Assembly (NCBI GenBank): GCA_019636175.1
Contig: JAHBYC010000003.1
Coordinates: forward strand, 62,001 to 126,000
Origin: Caulobacter sp.
Lineage (GTDB): Bacteria > Pseudomonadota > Alphaproteobacteria > Caulobacterales > Caulobacteraceae
Length of the DNA: 64,000 nt
Direction of reading: 5' to 3'
Shown piece after piece: positions 52,870 through 63,002 of the stretch; within the stretch, counting starts at the first letter, position 1; every line of letters begins with the position of its first letter. A program made the translations under genes and the position numbers. The notes beneath the pieces are model-generated. The model searched no databases and was not told the origin of the DNA. It was given only the letters and a program-made list of their open reading frames with translations.

Positions 52870-53997
52870 CTAAAGCGCGCCGGACGCCTTCAGGGCGTCG
52901 ATGTCGCCCGTCGAGAATCCCCAGTCGCCAAGGGCCGTTTCGTTGTCCGCGCCGATCTTGGGCGGCGGGCCCTGGATGACGCCGGGCGTGGCCGAAAAGC
53001 GCGGCGCCGGAGCCGGCTGGACGACGCCCTCGACGGTGACAAAGGTCTCGCGGGCGACGTTGTGGGCGTGGCGGGGGGCCTCGTCGAGATCGAGAACCGG
53101 GGCAAAGCAGATGTCGGTGGCGTCCATGATCGCGCACCATTCCGCCTGGGTCTTCTGCTTGAGGACATCGGCCAGTTTGGCCTTGAGCTCGGGCCAGGCG
53201 CGGCGATCCATCTGGTTGGCGAACTCAGGATCGGTGATGCCGGTCTTTTCCAGCAGCAGGGCGTAGAACTGCGGCTCGATGGAGCCGATGGAAATCCACT
53301 TGCCGTCGGCGCACTGGTAGGTGTCGTAGAAGTGGGCGCCGCCGTCGAGCAGGTTGGCGCGGCGTTGCTCCTGCCACATGCCGCTGGCCTTGAAGCCGTA
53401 GAACATCGCCATCAGCGAGGCCGCGCCGTCGCTCATGGCGCAGTCGATGACCTGGCCCTGGCCGGTGGCGCGGGCGTGGATGACACCGGCCAGCAGGCCG
53501 AAGGCCAGATACAGGGCGCCGCCGCCGAAATCCCCGACAAGGTTGAGCGGCGGGACCGGCTTTTCCTCGGTGCCGATGGCGTGCAGGGCGCCGGTGATGG
53601 CGATGTAGTTCATGTCGTGGCCGGCGGCCTTGGCGTAGGGACCGAACTGGCCCCAGCCGGTCATGCGCCCGAACACCAGTTTCGGATTACGCTTGAGCGC
53701 GACGTCCGGCCCGAGGCCGAGCCGCTCCATGACGCCCGGGCGGAAGCCCTCGATGATGCCGTCGGCGCCTTCCATCAGTTTCAGGCAGGTCTCGATCGCG
53801 GCGGGGTTCTTCAGGTCCAGCGCCACCGAGCGTCGGCCCCGGGCGGTGATGTCCGCCGGCGAGGAGCGGCCCGAGCCCTTGCGGTCGATGCGCACCACAT
53901 CGGCGCCGAGGTCCGACAGCAGCATGCCGCAGAACGGTCCCGGACCGATGCCGGCGAACTCGATGATCTTCAATCCAGACAGGGGCCCCTGGGCCAT
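52870..53997 (-). CDS. Class III CoA-transferase (alpha-methylacyl-CoA racemase-like)
   Basis: A 375-residue enzyme of the CaiB/BaiF family. [20 protein letters not shown] and [20 protein letters not shown] begin the fold; [19 protein letters not shown] holds the catalytic aspartate, and the final part ([19 protein letters not shown]) fits alpha-methylacyl-CoA racemases, which invert 2-methyl branched acyl-CoA centres in fatty acid breakdown. Racemase versus CoA transferase is not decided. The ATG at 53997 starts the homology; the open frame goes on to 54213. Divergent from the ROK kinase. Confidence 0.9.
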   Translation of the reverse strand: MAQGPLSGLKIIEFAGIGPGPFCGMLLSDLGADVVRIDRKGSGRSSPADITARGRRSVALDLKNPAAIETCLKLMEGADGIIEGFRPGVMERLGLGPDVALKRNPKLVFGRMTGWGQFGPYAKAAGHDMNYIAITGALHAIGTEEKPVPPLNLVGDFGGGALYLAFGLLAGVIHARATGQGQVIDCAMSDGAASLMAMFYGFKASGMWQEQRRANLLDGGAHFYDTYQCADGKWISIGSIEPQFYALLLEKTGITDPEFANQMDRRAWPELKAKLADVLKQKTQAEWCAIMDATDICFAPVLDLDEAPRHAHNVARETFVTVEGVVQPAPAPRFSATPGVIQGPPPKIGADNETALGDWGFSTGDIDALKASGAL

Positions 53998-54118
53998 GAC
54001 GCAATCTCCCGATGTTTGCACAAGGACTAGAGGCGGTGACGATAGGTCAGGCAAGCGCTCGCAGCACCGCAAGCGCGGCGCCCTTGCCCGCCCCGCCGCG
54101 CCCGGGTGATATCCGCCG

Positions 54119-55021
54119 ATGATCCGGATCGGCGTGGACTTCGGCGGAACCAAGATCGAGGCGGCGGCCCTCGACGAGGCCGGCCGCTTTGTCGCCCGGG
54201 TCCGCCTGCCCAATCCCCGACTCTATGAGGACTCCCTGGAGGTCGCCCGGCAGGTGGTCGAGGAGGCCGAGCGCCAGGCCGGGATCAGGGTCGACCGGGT
54301 CGGGGTGGGCATTCCCGGCTCGATCTCGCCGGCCACGGGCCTGTCCCGCAACGCCAACAGCTTCTGGCTCAATGACCGGCCGCTGCCGGTGGACATGGAA
54401 CGGGTCGTCGAACGGCGCCTGCGGCTGCGCAACGACGCCGACTGCCTGATCATTTCCGAGGCGGCCGACGGCGCGGCGGCGGGAGCGAGGGTCGCCTTCG
54501 GGGTGATCATCGGCACCGGCTGCGGCGGCGGGCTGTATCTGAACGGCGCCGACTGGCCGGGGGCCGGCGGATTCGCCGGTGAATGGGGCCATACCCCCCT
54601 GCCCTGGCCGACGGCGCGGGAACGGGGCGCGCACGCCTGCTGGTGCGGCCGCGTCGACTGTCTGGAGACCTGGGTCTCCGGCACCGCCTTCATGGAAGAC
54701 TATCGGGCCACGAGCGGCGAGCCCCTCGACGGCGAGGCGATCATCACCGCCGCCCGCGCCGGTCAGGGCGCCGCCATCGAGGTCCTGGACCGCTACATCG
54801 ACCGGCTGGGCCGGGGCCTGGCGACGGTCTGCGATGTGCTCGACCCCGAGGTGATCGTGCTGGGCGGCGGCATGAGCAACATCGACGAGCTGTACGAGCG
54901 CCTGCCGGCGGTGGTGGGCCGCCACGTGTTCTCCGACACCTTCACGACGGCGATCCGCAGGGCGGCGCATGGGGATTCCTCGGGGGTCCGCGGGGCGGCA
55001 TGGCTGTGGCCGGACAGCTAG
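54119..55021 (+). CDS. ROK family sugar kinase
   Basis: A 300-residue kinase. [18 protein letters not shown] (residues 2-19) is the phosphate-binding DxGxT motif; [24 protein letters not shown] and the zinc motif [12 protein letters not shown] (about 178-189, CxCGxxxCxE) are classic [19 protein letters not shown] ends the fold. Length and motifs fit fructokinase or N-acetylglucosamine kinase types; the sugar is not known. The start codon sits at the end of a 121-base divergent gap. Confidence 0.9.
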   Translation: MIRIGVDFGGTKIEAAALDEAGRFVARVRLPNPRLYEDSLEVARQVVEEAERQAGIRVDRVGVGIPGSISPATGLSRNANSFWLNDRPLPVDMERVVERRLRLRNDADCLIISEAADGAAAGARVAFGVIIGTGCGGGLYLNGADWPGAGGFAGEWGHTPLPWPTARERGAHACWCGRVDCLETWVSGTAFMEDYRATSGEPLDGEAIITAARAGQGAAIEVLDRYIDRLGRGLATVCDVLDPEVIVLGGGMSNIDELYERLPAVVGRHVFSDTFTTAIRRAAHGDSSGVRGAAWLWPDS

Positions 55022-55370
55022 CCGCGCGGCGCTTTTCGAAGCGGCCTCCATTGTAGCATGGCTACGAAACAGGCGCTGATTCCGGATCGGCCCGGAAAAT
55101 CCCGGTGTCTGTTGGCTTTTGCGTGGGTCGGGCGCCCTGGATCGTAGGCATTGGCGTAGGCCGGCGCGTGGTCTGGCGGCGGGTTTTGTAGGTCTGTGAG
55201 AGATCTCGCCGGCCTACGCCGAGGCGCGGCCAAGCGGCGCGGCCAAATCAGGCCTCGGAATTTTCACCGGGTGAAATTGCCAGTCCGCCGGCGACCGTCG
55301 TCAGGCGTCGCATCCGGGCCCAGCCAAAAATGCTGCATTCCCCGCCGACACGCTGCACCATGGCCGGATC
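55022..55370. other. Intergenic region with inverted repeats upstream of dinB
   Basis: A 349-base gap without a credible gene. It contains a small hairpin GTAGC-ATG-GCTAC (about 55053-55065), a 14-base perfect inverted repeat (55153-55166 and 55207-55220, arm GGCGTAGGCCGGCG), a direct CGTAGGC pair (55144 and 55155 regions), and the palindrome TTTCACC-G-GGTGAAA (55262-55276). No LexA box of the Caulobacter type was found. Confidence 0.6.
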
Positions 55371-56636
55371 ATGACCCTGAAGGCTTTTTGCCGTGACTGC
55401 TTCTGGACCGGAGAGACGGCGCCGCGCCGATGCCCGGCCTGCGGTTCGCCGCGCGTGGTGGCGCATGAGGAACTGGACCGGCTGAGCATCGCCCACATGG
55501 ACTGCGACGCCTTCTACGCCTCGGTGGAAAAGCGCGACCGGCCCGAACTGCGGGACGTGCCGGTGATCATCGGCGGCGGGGTGCGGGGCGTGGTCTCGAC
55601 TTGCTGCTACATCGCCCGGATGAGCGGCGTGCGCTCGGCCATGCCGATGTTCACCGCCCGCAAGCTGTGCCCGCAGGCGGTGATCCTGAAGCCGGATTTC
55701 GGCAAGTACGTGCCCGAGAGCAAGCGGATCATGGAGATGATCCGCGACCTGACGCCCCTGGTGCAGACCCTGTCGCTGGACGAGTGCTGGATCGATCTGT
55801 CGGGCACGGAGCGGCTGCACGGCATGAGCCCGGCCCTGACCCTGGCGCGGCTGCAGGCGCGGATCGAGGCGGAGGTCGGGATCACGGTGTCGATCGGCCT
55901 GGCGCCCAACAAGTTCCTGGCCAAGATCGCCTCGGAACTGGACAAGCCGCGCGGGTTCTCGGTCCTCGGCTCGGAGGCGCCGGCGGTTCTGGCGCCCAAG
56001 TCGGTGCGGATCCTCCCGGGCGTCGGGCCGGTCTTCGCCGCGACGCTGGAGAAGGCCGGATACCGGACCGTCGGCGATCTGGCCCGGGCAGACCTGAAGG
56101 AGCTGGCGACCGAGTTTGGCAGCCAGGGGATGAGCCTGCACCGGCTGGCCAATGGCCAGGACGCCCGGGTGGTGAACCCTCGCGAAGGCCGCAAGACCAT
56201 CAGCGCCGAGACGACCTTCAACGAGGACCATTCGGACCGCGAGACCCTGGAGAACATTCTCTGGCCGCTCTGTGAAAAGGTGGCGCGGCAACTGCGCAAG
56301 GAAGGGATCACCGGGCGGGTGGCGGTGCTGAAGCTGCGCCGCACCGACTTCAGGATCATCACCCGCCGTCGTACCCTGCCCGTGGCGACCCAGACGGCGC
56401 GGACCCTGTTTGGCGTGGTGCGGGAACTGCTGGCCCCCGAGGTGGACGGCACGGCCTACCGGCTGATCGGCGCCGGCCTGTCTGATTTCGAACCGGCGGG
56501 GGCGTCGGGCGAGGACTTCTTCGCGGGAGACGAGCGACGGGCCCTCAGCCAGGAGACGGCGATGGATCGGCTGGAGGCCAAGTTCGGCAAGGGGGCCCTG
56601 ATGACCGGCCGTGCGCTCAAGAAGGACCAGGACTAA
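55371..56636 (+). CDS. dinB: DNA polymerase IV (Y family) with N-terminal zinc ribbon
   Basis: A 421-residue lesion-bypass polymerase. An N-terminal two-CxxC module (C7, C10, C21, C24) precedes the palm. Catalytic metal residues are in AHMDCDAFYASVE (D44) and SLDECWIDLSG (about 137-147). Fingers, thumb helix-hairpin-helix (ILPGVGPVFAATLEKAGYRT) and little finger follow. The C-terminus ends ALKKDQD with no clear beta-clamp motif. ATG at 55371. Standard DinB lacks the zinc module, so this is an extended form found in alphaproteobacteria. Confidence 0.93.
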   Translation: MTLKAFCRDCFWTGETAPRRCPACGSPRVVAHEELDRLSIAHMDCDAFYASVEKRDRPELRDVPVIIGGGVRGVVSTCCYIARMSGVRSAMPMFTARKLCPQAVILKPDFGKYVPESKRIMEMIRDLTPLVQTLSLDECWIDLSGTERLHGMSPALTLARLQARIEAEVGITVSIGLAPNKFLAKIASELDKPRGFSVLGSEAPAVLAPKSVRILPGVGPVFAATLEKAGYRTVGDLARADLKELATEFGSQGMSLHRLANGQDARVVNPREGRKTISAETTFNEDHSDRETLENILWPLCEKVARQLRKEGITGRVAVLKLRRTDFRIITRRRTLPVATQTARTLFGVVRELLAPEVDGTAYRLIGAGLSDFEPAGASGEDFFAGDERRALSQETAMDRLEAKFGKGALMTGRALKKDQD

Positions 56637-56768
56637 CCGACATTCAGACGAGCCATCGCAATCGGCCCTTCCTGGCGACCTGAGCGCGACTCCAGCCAGG
56701 GCCGAGGCTCATTTTCAGGCGCGTGTCCACCGAATTACTCAGGAAACGCCGGCGCTCAGGCGGCTGGG

Positions 56769-56786
56769 CCCCGGCCTTCGCCGGGG
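56769..56786 (+). terminator. Hairpin downstream of dinB
   Basis: CCCCGGC-CTTC-GCCGGGG forms a 7-bp stem with a tetraloop, 133 bases after the dinB stop. It is followed by AGAGCGG and not by a U-run, so it may terminate weakly. The rest of 56637-56872 holds no recognisable gene. Confidence 0.5.
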
Positions 56787-56872
56787 AGAGCGGAAAAGGG
56801 GGGACAGCCAGGCCAGGTATTGATCGACGCCGTCAAGCTATGCGGGGCCGATCAGCCGGCTAGGCTGGGGCC

Positions 56873-57940
56873 ATGGATGCGACAAACCAGGCCCTGCGCT
56901 GGCAGGCGGATCAATGTGACGCCCTGGGCTCGCCCTTCTCGGGAACGCTCCTGCGGGCGGCGGCGGATGGCGAGCTTGGCCCGCTGGACGATCTCTTTGC
57001 AGCCTGGGCCGGGCGCGAGCCGGCCTCGCATATCCGCGACGCGACGCCCTTGCGCCTGCTCGGCGCCCTGCATCATCTGACCCTGACCGGCGCCGCGCCC
57101 GTCCTGGCCGGGCTTTATCCCGATCAGGCGCCAGGCACGGACTGGACGGCGCTGATCCCGGCCGCGCGTTCCGCCCTGGAGACGCACCGCGCGCAGGTCG
57201 CCGACTTCATGACCTCTCCACCGCAGACCAACGAGGTCGGGCGGTCGCTTTGCCTGGCGCCGGGCTTTTTGATCATCGCGGCGCGGACCGGTCTGCCGCT
57301 CAGCCTGCAGGAGATCGGCGCCAGCGCCGGCCTGAATCTGCGATGGGACCGGTATGGCTATGACCTTGGAGGCCGGCGCTGGGGCGACGCCGCCTCCCCC
57401 GTTCAGCTGTCGGCCAACTGGCGGGGCGCGGCGCCGGCCCGGACACCCCCGGTGACGGTCGCCGCCCGGGCGGCCTGTGACCAGGCGCCGCTGGATGTGA
57501 ACGACGAGGCTACTGCCCTGAGGCTGCAGTCCTATGTCTGGGCCGACCAGCCGGCGCGTCTGGCCCGTCTGCGCGGCGCCATCGCCATCGCCCGGACCAC
57601 CCCGGCCGATCTGGTCAAGGCCGACGCCGCCGTCTGGACCGAGTCGCGGCTGGCCCCGGTAGAAGGCGTGGCGAGCGTCCTGTTCCACTCGGTGATGTGG
57701 CAATACATGCCGCAGGCGACTCAAAATGCCGTGAGCGCGGCGATCGACGCGGCGGCCTCCGCCGCGACCGCATCGGCGCCCTTCGCCTGGCTGAGGATGG
57801 AGCCCGACCTGTCGCGGGAGGGGTTTCCGATGGCGGTTCGGCTGACCCTCTGGCCCGATGGACAGACCCTGCATCTGGCCAATGTTCACCCTCACGGAGC
57901 GTGGGTGGACTGGCTCGGCGACCGGGCGCCAGCCCCTTAA
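56873..57940 (+). CDS. DUF2332 family protein
   Basis: A 355-residue cytosolic protein matching DUF2332 by its overall layout: ALRWQADQCDALGSPFSGTL at the start, TPLRLLGALHHLTLTGAAP, a TNEVGRSLCLAPGFLIIAAR block and QEIGASAGLNLRWDRYGY at the centre, ending FRMRLE-like AWLRMEPDLSREGFPMAVRL. The LNLRWDR stretch is the family's most conserved piece. The function is unknown. ATG at 56873, GGGGCC upstream; 63 bases precede the clpS region. Confidence 0.85.
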   Translation: MDATNQALRWQADQCDALGSPFSGTLLRAAADGELGPLDDLFAAWAGREPASHIRDATPLRLLGALHHLTLTGAAPVLAGLYPDQAPGTDWTALIPAARSALETHRAQVADFMTSPPQTNEVGRSLCLAPGFLIIAARTGLPLSLQEIGASAGLNLRWDRYGYDLGGRRWGDAASPVQLSANWRGAAPARTPPVTVAARAACDQAPLDVNDEATALRLQSYVWADQPARLARLRGAIAIARTTPADLVKADAAVWTESRLAPVEGVASVLFHSVMWQYMPQATQNAVSAAIDAAASAATASAPFAWLRMEPDLSREGFPMAVRLTLWPDGQTLHLANVHPHGAWVDWLGDRAPAP

Positions 57941-58048
57941 TGCGCCGGCGCGGCCATCAGGCCCCTTCCAAAGCGCCGATGTTTTCATATCTAATCATCA
58001 AGAATGGCGGCCGCGTCGCGGACCGTCGCTACGGGTATCAAGGTCGGC

Positions 58049-58384
58049 ATGGCGGAACGGAAATCAGGGACTGGCGCGGGCCAGGGCGGCGCGGGAACGG
58101 GCGTGGTCACACAGACCAGGGCCAAGACCGCCAAACCGTCGCTGTATCGTGTTCTGATCCTGAACGACGACTACACGCCGATGGAGTTCGTGGTTTACGT
58201 GCTTGAGCGTTTTTTCAACAAATCGCGCGAAGATGCGACGAGGATCATGCTTCACGTGCACCAGAATGGCGTCGGAGTATGCGGGGTCTTCACCTACGAG
58301 GTCGCCGAGACCAAGGTGGCCCAGGTGACCGACGCCGCTCACCGGCACCAGCACCCGTTGCAGTGCACTATGGAAAAGGATTGA
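58049..58384 (+). CDS. clpS: ClpAP adaptor ClpS
   Basis: A 111-residue adaptor that delivers N-end-rule substrates to Clp[21 protein letters not shown] carries the conserved N-degron pocket (NDDYT and PMEFVV), followed by [19 protein letters not shown] and [14 protein letters not shown]. The ATG at 58049 gives an acid-basic N-tail of about 30 residues; an ATG at 58004 is also in frame and would add 15. It is ten bases before clpA, which is normal. Confidence 0.93.
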   Translation: MAERKSGTGAGQGGAGTGVVTQTRAKTAKPSLYRVLILNDDYTPMEFVVYVLERFFNKSREDATRIMLHVHQNGVGVCGVFTYEVAETKVAQVTDAAHRHQHPLQCTMEKD

Positions 58385-58394
58385 GGAGCCCACA

Positions 58395-60716
58395 TTGCCC
58401 TCTTTTTCGCGCAATCTCGAAGAGACCCTCCATCGCGCCGTGGCGTTCGCCAACCAGCGAAAGCACGAATATGCGACCCTCGAGCACCTGCTGCTCTCCC
58501 TGGCCGATGACGAGGACGCCGCCGGTGTGATGATCGCCTGCGATGTCGATCTGCCGGAGTTGAAGAAGACCCTGGTCAACTACATCGACACCGAGCTGAA
58601 GGCCCTGGTCGTCGAGGACGGCGAGGACGCCAAGCCGACCGCCGGCTTCCAGCGCGTGATCCAGCGCGCGGTGATCCATGTCCAGTCGTCCGGCCGCGAC
58701 GACGTCACCGGGGCCAATGTGCTGGTGGCGGTGTTCAGCGAGCGCGAGAGCCACGCCGCCTACTTCCTGCAGGAGCAGGACATGACCCGCTATGACGCGG
58801 TCAACTACATCGCCCATGGCATCGCCAAGAAGGCCGGCGCCTCCGAGCCCAAGAACATCAAGGGCGCCTCGCCCGAGGACGAGGACGGCAAGCCCAGCGT
58901 CAAGACCGGCGGCGAGGCCCTGGAGGCCTATTGCGTCAATCTCAACGAGAAGTCGCGGGCCGGTAAGGTCGATCCGCTGATCGGGCGGATGGCCGAGGTC
59001 GAGCGCTGCATCCAGATCCTGTGCCGGCGAACCAAGAACAATCCGCTGCTGGTCGGCGATCCGGGGGTCGGCAAGACCGCCATCGCCGAGGGCCTGGCCC
59101 GCAAGATCGTCAATCACGAAGTGCCCGAGGTTCTGGAAGGGGCGACCATCTTCTCCCTCGACATGGGCTCGCTGCTGGCGGGCACCCGCTATCGCGGTGA
59201 TTTCGAGGAGCGGATCAAGCAGGTGATCAAGGAGTTGGAGACCCACGCCAACGCCATCCTGTTCATCGACGAAATCCACACGGTGATCGGCGCCGGGGCG
59301 ACCAGCGGCGGGGCGATGGACGCCTCCAACCTGTTGAAGCCGGCCCTGGCCAGCGGCAGCCTGCGCTGCATGGGCTCGACGACCTACAAGGAGTTTCGCC
59401 AGCACTTCGAGAAGGATCGCGCCCTGGTGCGCCGGTTCCAGAAGATCGACGTCAACGAGCCGACGATCAGCGACACCATCAAGATCCTCAAGGGTCTGAA
59501 GACCTACTACGAGGACTTCCACAAGCTGAAATACACCAACGACGCCATCAAGACGGCGGTGGACCTTTCGGCGCGCTACATCACCGACCGCAAGCTGCCG
59601 GACAAGGCCATCGACGTGATCGACGAGGCCGGCGCCGGGCAGATGCTGCTGCCGGAATCCCGGCGCAAGAAGACCATCGGGGTCAAGGAGATCGAGGCGG
59701 TGATCGCCAAGATCGCCCGCATCCCGCCCAAGTCCGTCTCCAAGACCGACACCGAGGCTCTCAAGCAGCTTGAGGAGGATCTCAAGCACGCGGTGTTCGG
59801 CCAGGACGAGGCCATCGTCCAGCTGTCCTCGGCGATGAAGATGGCCCGGGCCGGACTGCGCGACGCCAACAAGCCGATCGGCAGCTATCTGTTCAGCGGA
59901 CCGACCGGCGTGGGCAAGACCGAGGCCGCCCGCCAGCTGGCCCAGACCCTGGGCATCGAGCTGCTGCGCTTCGACATGAGCGAATACATGGAGCGCCATA
60001 CGGTCAGCCGCCTGATCGGGGCCCCTCCCGGCTATGTCGGCTATGACCAGGGCGGCCAGCTGACCGATGCGGTCGACCAGCATCCTCACGCGGTGGTTCT
60101 GCTCGACGAGATCGAGAAGGCGCACCAGGACGTCTACAACATCCTGCTGCAGGTCATGGACCACGGGGTGCTGACCGACGCCAACGGCAAGAAGGTCGAC
60201 TTCCGCAATGTGGTCCTGATCATGACCACCAACGCCGGCGCCTCGGACGCCCAGCGCCAGTCGATCGGCTTTGGCCGCGGCAAGGTGGAGGGCGAGGAAG
60301 AGGCCGCGCTGAAGCGGCTGTTCACCCCCGAATTCCGCAACCGTCTCGACGCGGTGGTGGCGTTCAAGCCGCTGACCAAGGACATCATCCGCCAGGTGGT
60401 GCAGAAGTTCGTTCTGCAGCTGGAAGCCCAGCTGGCCGACCGCAACATCACCATCGAGACCAGCGACGAGGCTGCCGACTGGCTGGCCGAGAACGGCTTC
60501 GACGAGCTTTACGGCGCCCGGCCCCTGGCCCGGGTGATCCAGGAGCACATCAAGAAGCCGCTGGCCGACGACATCCTGTTCGGCAAGCTGGCCAAGGGCG
60601 GCCACGTCCGCGTGGTGCTCAAGGACGGCAAGATCGCCTTCGACTTCGAGGTGGATGAGCCCGAGCCCCGCGAACCCGGCGCGCCGGAAATCGAAGAGCC
60701 GGCGCTGGCGGAATAG
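58395..60716 (+). CDS. clpA: ATP-dependent Clp protease ATPase subunit ClpA
   Basis: A 773-residue Hsp100 unfoldase that feeds ClpP. N-domain (1-145) [20 protein letters not shown], first AAA+ with GDPGVGKTA (about 218) and Walker B IHTVIG region, second AAA+ with GPTGVGKTE (about 501), and the ClpP-binding IGF loop ([11 protein letters not shown], about 624). TTG start at 58395 with GAGGAG (58383-58388) six bases upstream. Followed by an intrinsic terminator. It lies with its adaptor clpS. Confidence 0.97.
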   Translation: MPSFSRNLEETLHRAVAFANQRKHEYATLEHLLLSLADDEDAAGVMIACDVDLPELKKTLVNYIDTELKALVVEDGEDAKPTAGFQRVIQRAVIHVQSSGRDDVTGANVLVAVFSERESHAAYFLQEQDMTRYDAVNYIAHGIAKKAGASEPKNIKGASPEDEDGKPSVKTGGEALEAYCVNLNEKSRAGKVDPLIGRMAEVERCIQILCRRTKNNPLLVGDPGVGKTAIAEGLARKIVNHEVPEVLEGATIFSLDMGSLLAGTRYRGDFEERIKQVIKELETHANAILFIDEIHTVIGAGATSGGAMDASNLLKPALASGSLRCMGSTTYKEFRQHFEKDRALVRRFQKIDVNEPTISDTIKILKGLKTYYEDFHKLKYTNDAIKTAVDLSARYITDRKLPDKAIDVIDEAGAGQMLLPESRRKKTIGVKEIEAVIAKIARIPPKSVSKTDTEALKQLEEDLKHAVFGQDEAIVQLSSAMKMARAGLRDANKPIGSYLFSGPTGVGKTEAARQLAQTLGIELLRFDMSEYMERHTVSRLIGAPPGYVGYDQGGQLTDAVDQHPHAVVLLDEIEKAHQDVYNILLQVMDHGVLTDANGKKVDFRNVVLIMTTNAGASDAQRQSIGFGRGKVEGEEEAALKRLFTPEFRNRLDAVVAFKPLTKDIIRQVVQKFVLQLEAQLADRNITIETSDEAADWLAENGFDELYGARPLARVIQEHIKKPLADDILFGKLAKGGHVRVVLKDGKIAFDFEVDEPEPREPGAPEIEEPALAE

Positions 60717-60738
60717 CGCCGGGAACAGACCAGAGACG

Positions 60739-60772
60739 AGGCCGGGCGGAGACATCTCCCCCGGCCTTTTTT
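60739..60772 (+). terminator. Intrinsic terminator after clpA
   Basis: AGGCCGGG (60739-60746) pairs with CCCGGCCT (60760-60767), followed by a run of T to 60772. Confidence 0.9.
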
Positions 60773-60842
60773 CCGAGTTCCCTTGTCATCACTGCCCCCG
60801 ACCCCCACGTCAGTGAACAGGGTTCAGTTGAGGGGAAGACAC

Positions 60843-61694
60843 ATGAAACGTAGCGTCGTCGTCACCGGCGTCTCGACCGGCATCGGCTGGGGCGCCGTGA
60901 AGGTGCTGACCGAAAAGGGCTTTCACGTCTTCGGCAGCGTGCGCAAACAGGCGGACGCAGACCGGTTGAAGCAGGAATTCGGCGACCGTTTCACCCCCCT
61001 GCTCTTCGATGTCACCGACGAGACGGCGGTCAAGACCTCGGTCGCGACCGTCCGCGAGGCGCTGCAGGGCCAGACTCTGGCGGGGCTGGTCAACAACGCC
61101 GGCATCGCGGTGGCCGGACCCTTGCTGATGCTGCCCGTCGATGAGTTCCGCAAGCAGATGGAGGTCAATGTCACCGGCCTGGTGATCACCAGCCAGGCGT
61201 TCGCGCCCCTGCTGGCGGCCGATCCGGGCACGACCGGCGACCCGGGCCGGATCGTCAACATCAGTTCCGTTGGCGGGCGCAACGCCATGCCGTTCATAGC
61301 GCCCTACAACGCCTCGAAGTTCGCCGTGGAGGCTATTTCCGAAAGCCTGCGGCGCGAGCTGCAGCTGTTCGGCGTCGATGTGGTCGTGGTGGCCCCCGGC
61401 GCGGTGGCGACGCCGATCTGGAGCAAGGCCGACGAGGTGGATGTCACCCCCTATGCCGCCAGCGCCTATGCGCCCGCGCTGGAGCGGCTGCGCGCCTTCA
61501 TGTCCAGCAATGGCCCCAAGGGCCTGGCGCCCGAGGCCATCGGCCGGACGATCCACAAGGCGCTGACCACGGCCAGACCGAAGGCCCGCTACACCGTGAC
61601 GCCCGATCCGGTGCAGGTGCTGATGAGCGAGATCCTGCCCCGGCGGATGATGGACCGGATCGTCGGCAAGCGGCTGGGGCTGTTGCCGGATTAG
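60843..61694 (+). CDS. Short-chain dehydrogenase/reductase
   Basis: A 283-residue NAD(P)-dependent oxidoreductase. VTGVSTGIGWGAVKVL (residues 7-22) is the nucleotide-binding TGxxxGIG; VNNAGIAVAGPL (about 86) and the catalytic YNASKFAVEAISESLRREL (YxxxK at about 157-161) with NISSVGGRN upstream are complete. ATG 60843 has GAGGGG seven bases upstream. Substrate unknown. The stop lies four bases from the convergent nucleoside transporter. Confidence 0.92.
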   Translation: MKRSVVVTGVSTGIGWGAVKVLTEKGFHVFGSVRKQADADRLKQEFGDRFTPLLFDVTDETAVKTSVATVREALQGQTLAGLVNNAGIAVAGPLLMLPVDEFRKQMEVNVTGLVITSQAFAPLLAADPGTTGDPGRIVNISSVGGRNAMPFIAPYNASKFAVEAISESLRRELQLFGVDVVVVAPGAVATPIWSKADEVDVTPYAASAYAPALERLRAFMSSNGPKGLAPEAIGRTIHKALTTARPKARYTVTPDPVQVLMSEILPRRMMDRIVGKRLGLLPD

Positions 61695-61698
61695 GCGT

Positions 61699-62949
61699 CT
61701 AGGCCAGCAGCAGGCCGGCCATGGCCGCGCTCATCAGATTGGCCAGGGAGCCCGCGGCCACGGCCAGCAGGCCGAGGCGGGCGATCAGCGGTCGCTTTTC
61801 GGGAATCAGCCCGCCCAGCACACCCATCTGGATGGCGATGGAACTGATGTTGGCGAAGCCGCACAGGGCGAAGGTGACCACCGCCTGGGTGTGGGGCGAC
61901 AGGGCGGCGCGGGCCTCGCCATAGTGAAGATAGGCGACGAACTCGTTGAGGATCAGCTTCTCGCCGAACAGCTCGCCCGCCTTTGACGCCTCGTCCCAGG
62001 GCACGTTCAGCATGAACATCACCGGGGCGAAGACGTAGCCGAGAATCTGCTGGAAGCTGAGGTCCGGGTGGCCGAACAGGCCGCCGACCGCGCCGAGGAT
62101 GCCGTTGGCCAGGGCGATCAGGGCCACGAAGACGATCAGCATGGCGCCGACGGCCACGGCTAGCTGCACCCCGTCCTGGGCGCCGTTGAAGGCGGCCATG
62201 ATGATGTTGGTCGCCCTCTCCTCCTCCTCCGGCTCGGCCGCGACCGCGGCGACGGCTTGAACCTCTTCGTCCGCCTCGGCCGGCGGCGCGGCCTTCTCGT
62301 CCGGCATGATCAGCTTGGCCATCAACAGCCCGCCCGGCGCCGACATGAAGGCCGCCGCCAGCAGATAGCGCAGGTCCGCGCCCATCGAGGCGTAGGCGGC
62401 GAGGATGGAGCCGGCGACCCCGGCCATGCCGGTGACCATCAGGGCGAAGATCTGGGCGTCGGTCAGGCCGCGAAGATAGCGACGCACGACCAGCGGCGAC
62501 TCCGACTGGCCGACCAGCACATTGGCGGCGGCATAGAGCCCCTCGACCCGGTCAACGCCGAGCAGCCAGCGCAAGGCGCCCCCGCCCCACTTCACCACCA
62601 GCTGCATGACGCCGAGGTAGTAGAGGATCGACACCAAGGCGCTGAAGAAGATGATGATCGGCAGGATGTTGATGGCGAAGCTGGCGACGCCGTTTACCTG
62701 CGTCAGGCCGCCGAAGACCATCTCGATGCCGACCTTGCTGTAGCCGAGCAGACTTTCGACGCCGCTGGCCGCCCCGGCCATGACCGCGCGGCCGAACGGC
62801 AGATAGAGAACGAACACCGCCATCGCCGCCTGCAGCAGGAAGGCGCTGCCGACGATGCGCAGATTGATCCGCCGCCGTCCGCGCGACAGCAGCAGGGCTA
62901 CCGCCAGGATCAGCAGGATGCCGCCCAGGCCGATGAGAATACGTTGCAT
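61699..62949 (-). CDS. nupC: Concentrative nucleoside transporter (CNT family)
   Basis: A 416-residue inner-membrane symporter that imports nucleosides with protons or sodium. VGQSESPLVVRRYLRGLTDA (about 146-165) and the C-terminal ANISSIAIQMGVLGGLIPEK are the classical CNT motifs. About eight hydrophobic segments; a charged cytosolic loop (EADEEVQAVAAVAAEPEEEE, about 225-244) is present. Specific nucleoside not determined; the symbol is by family only. Confidence 0.92.
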   Translation of the reverse strand: MQRILIGLGGILLILAVALLLSRGRRRINLRIVGSAFLLQAAMAVFVLYLPFGRAVMAGAASGVESLLGYSKVGIEMVFGGLTQVNGVASFAINILPIIIFFSALVSILYYLGVMQLVVKWGGGALRWLLGVDRVEGLYAAANVLVGQSESPLVVRRYLRGLTDAQIFALMVTGMAGVAGSILAAYASMGADLRYLLAAAFMSAPGGLLMAKLIMPDEKAAPPAEADEEVQAVAAVAAEPEEEERATNIIMAAFNGAQDGVQLAVAVGAMLIVFVALIALANGILGAVGGLFGHPDLSFQQILGYVFAPVMFMLNVPWDEASKAGELFGEKLILNEFVAYLHYGEARAALSPHTQAVVTFALCGFANISSIAIQMGVLGGLIPEKRPLIARLGLLAVAAGSLANLMSAAMAGLLLA

Positions 62950-63002
62950 GGATGGCGCCCCCGACGGCTGGACTCGCCCGCATGGGGCCAGGCGCCAGGT
63001 TA

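Noticed and set aside
55022..55370. LexA-controlled SOS promoter for dinB
   Set aside because: I looked for GTTC-N7-GTTC, the Caulobacter-type LexA box, and found none in the gap.
58368..60755. A 795-residue antisense open frame across clpA
   Set aside because: Repetitive low-complexity translation opposite a strongly conserved gene; long antisense frames are expected at this GC content.
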